A model generated the notes under the pieces. It was given only the letters and a program-made list of their open reading frames with translations, was not told where the DNA came from and made no database searches. From NCBI RefSeq assembly GCF_027186265.1, contig NZ_CP114176.1, positions 3,596,001 through 3,660,000 on the forward strand: a DNA stretch of 64,000 nucleotides, written 5' to 3'. A program made the translations under genes and the position numbers. Of this stretch, positions 57,609-64,000 are shown piece after piece. Numbering within the stretch: the stretch's first letter is position 1; each line of letters starts with the position of its first letter. The DNA is from Lentibacillus daqui (GTDB taxonomy: Bacteria > Bacillota > Bacilli > Bacillales > Amphibacillaceae).

Positions 57609-59087
57609 TTAATCATTTAGTACCGCATCGATATATTTGTCTGGATTTAATAGTGTGTTCGCTGCTTCACTTACATATGTTGCAATCGATTCTGCTCCCA
57701 GTCCTAATCCAATAGTTGTAATTGTCAGGATAGCACACGGAATAAGCCATCCCTTTTTCGCGGTAATCATTTCTTCCTCATCAATAATTGTCTCTCCCCA
57801 AAAACAACTGAGAAACACGCGTAAAAGGGAATAGAGCACGAGAATACTGGAACCAAAGGCAAGTGCAAGTAATAGATAAGAACCTGATTCAATCGCTCCT
57901 TGTCCCACCAGAACTTTTCCAATAAAACCACTGAAAGGCGGAATACCTGCCATTGACAACATGACGATGAAAAACATCCAGCCCAATAATGGATAATTCC
58001 TAATCAGACCGCTTATTTGATCCATTCTGGCGGTTTTCGTTAAGGTAATCATGACCCCTGCAAGCAAGAACAATAATGCCTTCACAATCATGTCATGGAT
58101 TAAATAGTAGATCGACCCTTCCATGGCTTCCGGTGTTGCAACCGCAAGACCAATTAAAATAAATCCAACCGAAATAATCACATTATAAACGACAATTTGC
58201 CGGATATCCCGATAAGCAACAGCTCCAATACTACCGCCAATTAATGTTAACCCGGCCAAAACCCCAATAATCGTATGGGTAAACACTGGTTGGTGATAAA
58301 ATACGAGTGTAAACATACGGAACATTGCATAGATCCCGACCTTGGTCAATAGGGCACCGAACAGAGCAGCAATAGCAATCGGTGGAGCCGCATATGAACC
58401 TGGTAACCAGAAATATAACAGCAGGCCAGCCTTTAGGGCAAATACCGTTAAAAACACAATACTTATCACGGTTATCAGTGGTGGCTGTCCCGATTCAGCA
58501 ATCCGCTGTGATAACTGGGCAAGATTCAACGTTCCTACCATACCGTATAAATAGGCAATCCCAACAATAAACAGCCAGGAAGAGACTACGTTGATCACCA
58601 CATATTTTATCGCTTCTTTTAATTGCACCTTTCTTCCGCCTAAAGCCAGCAAAACATACGAGGCAAGGAGCATGACTTCAAAGCAGACATACAGGTTAAA
58701 CAGGTCTCCGGTTAAAAACGATCCATTAACCCCTGCCACCAATAAATTAACGAACGAATAAAAGAACATCTTTTCATGACTGCGATCCATTGATGAAAAG
58801 GCAAAAAGCAAACAGATCGCTGTTACAATACTGGTTGTCATCACGAGTAGAACAGAAAAAGAATCAGCAACAAAAGAAATTCCAAATGGCGGCTTCCATC
58901 CGCCAAAGTCAAGTCTTAGTATTCCTTCTGTATGTATTTCATGTAACAAATAGATGCTTAAACCTAAATTGACCACCATGACGGCAAAGCTAACCCATCG
59001 TTGTAATGGGATATTCGAGCGAAAGAAAATCAGCAGGATACCAACTAATACAGGGAGGGCCAACGGAAGTACGAGTATATTATTCAT
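57609..59087 (-). CDS. mrpD: Na+/H+ antiporter subunit MrpD
   Basis: This 492-aa subunit is homologous to NuoM/NuoN of complex I and carries one proton path. It shows LTGDLFNLYVCFEVMLLASYVLLALGG with the key membrane glutamate, LLYFWLPGSYAAPPIAIAALFGALLTKVGIYAMFRM, and IHDMIVKALLFLLAG. The ATG at 59085-59087 has GAGAGGG upstream and overlaps mrpC by 8 bp; the longer frame to 59183 lies inside mrpC. Confidence 0.95.
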   Translation of the reverse strand: MNNILVLPLALPVLVGILLIFFRSNIPLQRWVSFAVMVVNLGLSIYLLHEIHTEGILRLDFGGWKPPFGISFVADSFSVLLVMTTSIVTAICLLFAFSSMDRSHEKMFFYSFVNLLVAGVNGSFLTGDLFNLYVCFEVMLLASYVLLALGGRKVQLKEAIKYVVINVVSSWLFIVGIAYLYGMVGTLNLAQLSQRIAESGQPPLITVISIVFLTVFALKAGLLLYFWLPGSYAAPPIAIAALFGALLTKVGIYAMFRMFTLVFYHQPVFTHTIIGVLAGLTLIGGSIGAVAYRDIRQIVVYNVIISVGFILIGLAVATPEAMEGSIYYLIHDMIVKALLFLLAGVMITLTKTARMDQISGLIRNYPLLGWMFFIVMLSMAGIPPFSGFIGKVLVGQGAIESGSYLLLALAFGSSILVLYSLLRVFLSCFWGETIIDEEEMITAKKGWLIPCAILTITTIGLGLGAESIATYVSEAANTLLNPDKYIDAVLND

Positions 59088-59415
59088 CAGTAAACCCTCT
59101 CCATTCATACAAATCATCCGTTTTTGTTTCCTGATAGATACGGTAAGCCAATACGAGCGATATCGCAGTAACCGCAAAGCCAATCACAATCGATGTTAGT
59201 ATCAGTGCCTGTGGAAGTGGATCCACGTGGTTATTTCCTTCACCGATAATAGGAACACTGCCTCTTTTTAGTCCGCCCATCGTCATAATTAATAAATGTG
59301 CGGCATGTGAAAGAATCGCTGTACCCAAAATTGTCCGAATCATACTTTTTGATAAAATCAAATAGGTAGCAGTAGTAACCAATATACCGGCGAGGATGGT
59401 TATTAATGTTTCCAA
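59080..59415 (-). CDS. mrpC: Na+/H+ antiporter subunit MrpC
   Basis: This 111-aa three-helix NuoK homologue shows GILVTTATYLILSKSMIRTILGTAILSHAAHLLIMTMGGLKRG and DPLPQALILTSIVIGFAVTAISLVL. It begins at a TTG, with GGGACGTG as a weak ribosome site. It follows mrpB by 3 bp and overlaps mrpD by 8 bp. Confidence 0.94.
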   Translation of the reverse strand: METLITILAGILVTTATYLILSKSMIRTILGTAILSHAAHLLIMTMGGLKRGSVPIIGEGNNHVDPLPQALILTSIVIGFAVTAISLVLAYRIYQETKTDDLYEWRGFTDE

Positions 59416-59418
59416 TGC

Positions 59419-59841
59419 TTACACGTCCCTACTAATACTTAAAATAATGGATACGACAACGCCAACCACAGTAAGTGCGACGCCTGCTTCAAAGATGGTA
59501 ACTGTCGTCAGATGCGTCTCCCCAAATATAGGAAGATTGAAATGTCCAAACGTTTGGGTTAAAAACGGCTCGCCAAAAATAATCGCGCCAAATCCGGTAG
59601 CAACTGCTATAAATGCCCCAAGTGCCGCAACCCGTTTAAAGTCAACAGGAATACCCTTTTTAATCGTGGCAATATCCTCAACAATAAACAGCAATACAAA
59701 AGCGGAAGCCAGAACAAGGCCGCCAATAAATCCTCCCCCGGGACTGTCGTGACCAGAGAAGAACAGATACACAGCCAATGTCAGAATGATAAACACAACA
59801 ATTTTGATGACCGTTCTTAGGATTACATTATTGGTCTTCAA
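59419..59841 (-). CDS. mrpB: Na+/H+ antiporter subunit MrpB
   Basis: This 140-aa four-helix subunit shows VYLFFSGHDSPGGGFIGGLVLASAFVLLFIVED, the MnhB signature GHDxPGGGFxGGL. It starts at TTG (59839-59841) within AAGGAGGATGAACGGGG sequence and overlaps mrpA by 4 bp. Confidence 0.95.
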   Translation of the reverse strand: MKTNNVILRTVIKIVVFIILTLAVYLFFSGHDSPGGGFIGGLVLASAFVLLFIVEDIATIKKGIPVDFKRVAALGAFIAVATGFGAIIFGEPFLTQTFGHFNLPIFGETHLTTVTIFEAGVALTVVGVVVSIILSISRDV

Positions 59842-62240
59842 CCCCGTTCATCCTCCTTTTTCGCTTTCAGCTTTGTAAAGGTATAAACGCCGATACCCGC
59901 GATCAGGAGCACGACAACCTCGAGCATCGTATCAAACGCCCGGAAATCACCCAGGATCGTATTCACAATGTTTTTTCCACCTGCCAATTCCTCAGCGTTT
60001 TCGTAAAATCCAGAGATGGTCGCAAATAATTTACCGTTCTGCACAGCAAGAGCAATAACTGTAAATATTACGCCGACACAAATTGAAATCAGCAAGTTAA
60101 CGCTCTTGGATATCGATCGTCCTCTTTCCCTTCTCCATTCCGGCAAGAAATAATACGCCACAAGAAATAATACGGTGGTTACCGTTTCAATTATGGTTTG
60201 CGTCAACGCCAAATCCGGTGCCCGAAAGATGACAAATAACACTGCAATTCCATAGCCAAGTGCACTGTTTAACAAAATAGCCGTCAAGCGGGAGTTGGCA
60301 AAGATGATGGCAATACCAGCCGCCATCATCACCATCGCAATAATCCATTCAAACAGACTCACCGGACTGTTCCCAGAGATTTCAAATAGAAACGCCTTCG
60401 TATAAATGAGTATACCGCCCGCAGCAATAATAAGAAACAGATAAATATAGACCAAATAATCCCGTAAATAACCTGTCATATAAAAGTTTGTCATACTATT
60501 TGCCTTTTTCCCCAATTGATCAAGGATGACATCATATAATGCATTAAACGATAAATTATCCGGAAATAATTTATAAATTCCTTTCCAGTAACGGGAAAAC
60601 TTGTACAAAATAATCCCTAAAGCAATAATCCCAAACGTCATCAATAATTCCGTATTGAACCCGTGAAAGGCAGCGATTGGAACCGTTAATTCACTTGGTG
60701 GAACAGATGGGTAAATGCTACTCATCGCCGGTGTTAAGATATACTTCCCAAGCACATTTGGGAAAAAGAAGATACCAACCACCAGCAGTGCAAGAACTCC
60801 AGGAGCAAGTAACATGCCAATCGTTGCTTCATGACCATGATGCTCCAACTTTTCCACTTGATAAGGACCAAAAAATGTTTTGAACACAATAATCATACAA
60901 TAGACAAACGTAAAAACACTGCCTGTCCAAGCGATAGTCGGAAATAAGATTCCCCAGGTTTCCAATGAGAAAACATCAAATTGACTAATCTTCAATGCTG
61001 CCGTGAAAAACATTTCTTTACTCAAAAAACCATTAAAAGGCGGCAAACCAGCCATCGAAAAACTGCCAATGCATGTGATCGTAAATGTCACTGGCATTAT
61101 CTTCAACAATCCGCCAAGTTTGCGGATATCACGTGTCCCAACCCGATGGTCAATGATCCCAACCACCATGAATAGAGCACCCTTAAATGTCGAGTGGTTA
61201 ACCAAATGGAACAGGGCAGCAAAACTTGCTTGTGTATATATGGCTGTTTCCGCGGAGTAGCCCATGTATAATGCTACAGAACCAATCCCAAACATGCTCA
61301 TAATCATACCAAGTTGACTCACGGTCGAATAGGCAAGCAAGGCTTTTAGATCCGTTTGCCGGACTGCATGAAACGAGCCCCAAAACATCGTAAACAATCC
61401 AATCCCGCCAACCAGCCAAAACCACGTACCCTCCCCGCCAAAAATTGGTGTAAAGCGGGCAACTAAATAAATCCCGGCCTTTACCATGGTTGCCGAGTGT
61501 AAATAGGCACTCACTGGTGTGGGAGCTTCCATCGCATCCGGAAGCCAAATATGAAACGGGAATTGTGCCGATTTTGTAAATGCACCTAACAAGATCAACA
61601 GCATCGCCGGTACAAATAAACCCTGATCCGTATATTGACTAATCCCGGAGATAATCTCACGGATACTAAATGTTCCCGACATCACATATAACATGAGAAA
61701 ACCAGCAAGCATGGACATGCCACCTGATACGGTGATTAGCATTGATTTCTGAGCACCTTGCCGTGATTTTTTTCGCTGGTTCCAAAAAGCAATTAACAAA
61801 AAAGATGAAATACTGGTTAATTCCCAGAAGACATATAACACCATCAAGTTGTCAGAAAACACAACACCGAGCATGCTCGCCATAAACAAAAGCAAATATG
61901 TATAAAAATGCTTTAAGGATTCATCAGTTGACAGGTAGTATATCGAATAAAGGGTTACAAGTGCACCTATACCAGTTATCAGCAAACCAAATAACATACT
62001 AAGCCCATCAAGATAGAATGTTAGATGGATGTCAAAGGATGGAATCCACTTCATTGAGGTGAAATATGTATGTCCATCAGCCAACGATGGCAAGTATCTG
62101 ATCAGGAGAACAAATAAGGATGCAGGCACAAGAAAAACAAACCAGCCGATGTGCATGAATTGAGCATTACGCTTACGTCGAACCTGAATAAGTAGGACAG
62201 CTATAATTAGGACGAGTATGATTGAAAAGACAAATAGCAA
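59838..62240 (-). CDS. mrpA: Na+/H+ antiporter subunit MrpA
   Basis: This 800-aa subunit is the largest; its first about 500 residues resemble NuoL and its end resembles the MrpB-like/NuoJ domain. It shows FSDNLMVLYVFWELTSISSFLLIAFWN with the conserved glutamate, MLLILLGAFTKSAQFPFHIWLPDAMEAPTPVSAYLHSATMVKAGIYLVAR and LLAYSTVSQLGMIMSMFGIGS. The start is a TTG with GGAGGG about 12 nt upstream. It is the first gene of mrpABCDEFG, which exchanges cytoplasmic Na+ for external H+ and serves Na+ and alkali tolerance. Confidence 0.95.
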   Translation of the reverse strand: MLFVFSIILVLIIAVLLIQVRRKRNAQFMHIGWFVFLVPASLFVLLIRYLPSLADGHTYFTSMKWIPSFDIHLTFYLDGLSMLFGLLITGIGALVTLYSIYYLSTDESLKHFYTYLLLFMASMLGVVFSDNLMVLYVFWELTSISSFLLIAFWNQRKKSRQGAQKSMLITVSGGMSMLAGFLMLYVMSGTFSIREIISGISQYTDQGLFVPAMLLILLGAFTKSAQFPFHIWLPDAMEAPTPVSAYLHSATMVKAGIYLVARFTPIFGGEGTWFWLVGGIGLFTMFWGSFHAVRQTDLKALLAYSTVSQLGMIMSMFGIGSVALYMGYSAETAIYTQASFAALFHLVNHSTFKGALFMVVGIIDHRVGTRDIRKLGGLLKIMPVTFTITCIGSFSMAGLPPFNGFLSKEMFFTAALKISQFDVFSLETWGILFPTIAWTGSVFTFVYCMIIVFKTFFGPYQVEKLEHHGHEATIGMLLAPGVLALLVVGIFFFPNVLGKYILTPAMSSIYPSVPPSELTVPIAAFHGFNTELLMTFGIIALGIILYKFSRYWKGIYKLFPDNLSFNALYDVILDQLGKKANSMTNFYMTGYLRDYLVYIYLFLIIAAGGILIYTKAFLFEISGNSPVSLFEWIIAMVMMAAGIAIIFANSRLTAILLNSALGYGIAVLFVIFRAPDLALTQTIIETVTTVLFLVAYYFLPEWRRERGRSISKSVNLLISICVGVIFTVIALAVQNGKLFATISGFYENAEELAGGKNIVNTILGDFRAFDTMLEVVVLLIAGIGVYTFTKLKAKKEDERG

Positions 62241-62426
62241 GATAAATCTAACCCTCCATTTAATAATTCAACATCTTACATTTTGGATAAGAACTTTGAT
62301 ACAAAAATGAATGTCAAGGTTGTACAATAGGTGAATTAACATGTCAAATAATAGTCGTTATATCCCAACCAACAACGCTTGACTTAAAGGGGAGCAAACG
62401 AGATAATAGGGTCTATTCGATACAAT

Positions 62427-62455
62427 AACATGGTTATTTCCTAATTAACCATGTT
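62427..62455. terminator. Hairpin upstream of the insertion sequence
   Basis: AACATGGTTA and TAACCATGTT pair around a 9-nt loop. The mrp promoter must lie in 62241-62426, but no clear hexamer pair was found there. The hairpin may insulate the mrp operon from the insertion sequence. Confidence 0.5.
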
Positions 62456-62589
62456 GCTATATTTATTATACACTAATTTAGGTCTTCATTCGATGACGTA
62501 AAATAGTTTGTGTAAAATATTTGAGACGAAAAAAAGAGGTAGGGTATCCTCAAAATTGGACAACAAATAAAGAGAGGAGAAACCCTACC

Positions 62590-63771
62590 ATGTCTCAAAG
62601 TATAACGGATCATGACTTTATAAATCAACTGGATAACCTTGTACGTGACTTTGTCAAAGAGCAGTTGGAGACCATCATGGAGGAAGAAAGAAAGCAGTTT
62701 TTCGAGGTAGAACACCCTGAATTGAAACAAGTGAAAAACGGTTATTACAAACGGTCCCTTGATACCAAACACGGTCATATTGATGATCTCGCAGTACCTC
62801 GTGATCGCCATGGTGACTTTCAGACGGAATTATTTGATCCTTACCAACGCCGTGATCAGTGGGTAGGTGAAACAGTGACGCGCATGTATCAGAAAGGCGT
62901 TAGTACGCGTGAAATTGGGGAAATGATTGAACATATGCTAGGATCTTCCTACTCCGCCACAACCGTCAGTAACATCACGGAAGCGACAGTTGAAAATATT
63001 GAGGCCTGGCAGCAACGCCCATTGAATAAACGCTACTCAGTCCTCTATTTGGACGGAACCTATTTAAAGTTGCGCCGGGATGACGTTGCCAATGAGGTCG
63101 TCTACATCGTCATTGGAGTTAATGAGAATGGCTACCGCGAAATTCTCGGATTTTATGTAGGCGGTCAGGAAAGTTCCTTGGGCTGGAAAGAGATTTTGAT
63201 AGATCTTTACGAGCGCGGGGCTGAAGAAGTGTTGCTTGGTGTGTTTGACGGTCTTCCCGGGTTGGAAACAGCTATGAAAGAGGTGTACCCAAAAGCCGAT
63301 GTCCAGCGATGCGTTGTTCATAAAATCCGCAATGCGTTAAATGCCGTGCGTAAAAAGGATCAGACAGCCATAGCAGAAGACTTAAAACCTATTTATCAGG
63401 CAAGTACCAAAGAAGAAGCCAGAAAGCAATTTAACGCATTTAAGCAGGTTTGGCAATCGAAGCATCCTAAAGTCGTGAAATCATGGGAAGAAGATCTAGA
63501 AGTGCTTCTGACTTTCCTGGATTACCCATCGTCTATCCAGCGCGTGATATACACGTCGAACATCATCGAGCGGACGATGAAGGAAATCAAGAAGCGCACA
63601 AAAACCATGAACAGTTTACCAAGCGAAAGGGCGACAGAAAAAGTAGTGTACCTTCAAGTAACCGACTATAACCAAAGATGGGGAGAACGAAAATTAAGGG
63701 GATTCGCAAGCGCTTATCAGCAGCTACAGGACATGTTTGAAAAACGATACGGGAAACCAAATAATATCTGA
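62590..63771 (+). CDS. IS256-family transposase
   Basis: This 393-aa mutator-type DDE transposase has its catalytic residues at Asp155 (VLYLDGTYLK), Asp220 (LLGVFDGLPG) and Glu327 (TSNIIERTMKEIKKR). The C/H motif QRCVVHKIRN lies between them. AGAGAGGAG precedes the ATG at 62590; a longer frame to 62521 would start in the terminal repeat. The gene has no stops or frameshifts, so the element may still be active. Confidence 0.95.
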   Translation: MSQSITDHDFINQLDNLVRDFVKEQLETIMEEERKQFFEVEHPELKQVKNGYYKRSLDTKHGHIDDLAVPRDRHGDFQTELFDPYQRRDQWVGETVTRMYQKGVSTREIGEMIEHMLGSSYSATTVSNITEATVENIEAWQQRPLNKRYSVLYLDGTYLKLRRDDVANEVVYIVIGVNENGYREILGFYVGGQESSLGWKEILIDLYERGAEEVLLGVFDGLPGLETAMKEVYPKADVQRCVVHKIRNALNAVRKKDQTAIAEDLKPIYQASTKEEARKQFNAFKQVWQSKHPKVVKSWEEDLEVLLTFLDYPSSIQRVIYTSNIIERTMKEIKKRTKTMNSLPSERATEKVVYLQVTDYNQRWGERKLRGFASAYQQLQDMFEKRYGKPNNI

Positions 63772-63776
63772 TTTAA

Positions 63777-63820
63777 TTTTCTGACACCTACCCTGGGTAC
63801 CCAGGGTAGGTGTCAGAAAA
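63777..63820. terminator. 44-bp perfect palindrome after the transposase gene
   Basis: Each arm is TTTTCTGACACCTACCCTGG plus GT, and the second arm is its exact complement with no loop bases. It lies 6 bp after the transposase stop. It would form a very stable RNA hairpin flanked by U- and A-rich sequence and probably ends the transposase mRNA or blocks read-through into and out of the element. Confidence 0.75.
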
Positions 63821-63992
63821 CAAATCCCAATTCCGAGGATACTCTATTAATTTACACAAACTTATTGACAGTACCCTTCATTCACTTTATAGCTTTTATA
63901 TTTTCTTTAAAAAGGGTTCTCATATGGTATGGAACATGTTACGATAATACGGTTTTTAAAAGTTGAACCATAAAATGAGGTGAGATTGCGGC

Positions 63993-64000
63993 ATGAAAAA
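63993..64000 (+). CDS. Start of an unidentified gene (cut by window end)
   Basis: ATGAAAAA at the window edge is preceded by GAGGTGA at usable spacing. Only two codons are visible, so the product cannot be named. Confidence 0.4.

Larger units (their letters stand above)
62505..63862 (+). mobile_element. IS256-family insertion sequence
   Basis: The element is about 1.36 kb, bounded by AGTTTGTGTAAA (62505-62516) and its inverted counterpart TTTACACAAACT (63851-63862). Inside, GTATCCTCAAAATTGG on the left pairs with GTATCCTCGGAATTGG in reverse on the right, so the terminal inverted repeats extend, imperfectly, for about 50 bp. One intact transposase fills the element. I could not see an 8-9 bp target duplication with confidence (flanks GACGTAAA and TATTGACA differ), so the insertion may be old or the ends may be off by a few bases. 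Confidence 0.82.

Noticed and set aside
62473..62530. 8-9 bp target-site duplication for the IS256 element
   Set aside because: Flanks next to the two ends do not match convincingly at any small offset.

Overview
The window looks like chromosomal DNA of a low-GC, spore-forming, salt-adapted member of the Bacillaceae (the Virgibacillus/Lentibacillus/Oceanobacillus neighbourhood). This is inferred from AGGAGG-type ribosome sites, frequent TTG/GTG starts, a seven-gene Mrp Na+/H+ antiporter, BCCT and carnitine-to-betaine genes, and a CwlC-type sporulation amidase. No rRNA, tRNA or CRISPR array was found.

Layout. 1-4.7 kb: an oppABCD oligopeptide importer running leftwards and cut by the window edge. 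5-8.3 kb: small conserved genes (DUF3899, YuzB-like), RidA, a membrane-anchored lysozyme-fold protein and a MATE exporter, with a tight cluster of DnaA boxes at 6845-6968. 8.5-20.4 kb: acyl-CoA ligase, a winged-helix regulator, a SWIM/SNF2 helicase, MFS, TauE/SafE, DoxX and an amidase. 20.8-26.1 kb: gdhA, a small membrane protein, a self-regulated permease/GntR/ABC-ATPase operon and an aldehyde dehydrogenase with a SigB-like promoter. 26.2-26.6 kb: a locus with the architecture of a type I toxin-antitoxin module. 27-29.5 kb: a cell-wall amidase, gene debris and a MerR-methyltransferase fusion. 30-34.9 kb: a complete carnitine-to-glycine-betaine cluster with a GbsR-type regulator and a divergent BCCT carrier. 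35-38.4 kb: an actin-like ParM/ParR-type pair beside a 1.6-kb gene-poor region with two clusters of TGTACA-like repeats. 38.4-45.6 kb: rlmN, luciferase-like monooxygenase, TetR plus an SMR pair, WrbA, Nudix and CwlC-type genes. 45.6-55.3 kb: a fatty-acid/acyl-CoA degradation operon preceded by a sigma-54 promoter and its PAS/AAA+/Fis activator; its last gene (SDR) is truncated. 55.7-62.2 kb: an XRE/membrane pair and mrpABCDEFG. 62.5-63.9 kb: an IS256-family insertion sequence, then the first codons of another gene.

Themes. Several modules serve osmotic and ionic homeostasis: Mrp, BCCT, and carnitine to betaine. Others serve acyl-CoA metabolism: two acyl-CoA ligases, two acyl-CoA dehydrogenases, thiolase and thioesterases. 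The most unusual signals are non-coding. They are (i) three intergenic arrays of a short word (GGTYGATRT or its relatives) repeated every 20-21 bp, that is every two helical turns; (ii) the candidate type I toxin-antitoxin locus, whose toxin frame starts at ATA; (iii) the chromosomal ParM-like partition locus with candidate centromere repeats; and (iv) the DnaA-box cluster.

All functions are read from sequence motifs and remembered family features; no searches were run.
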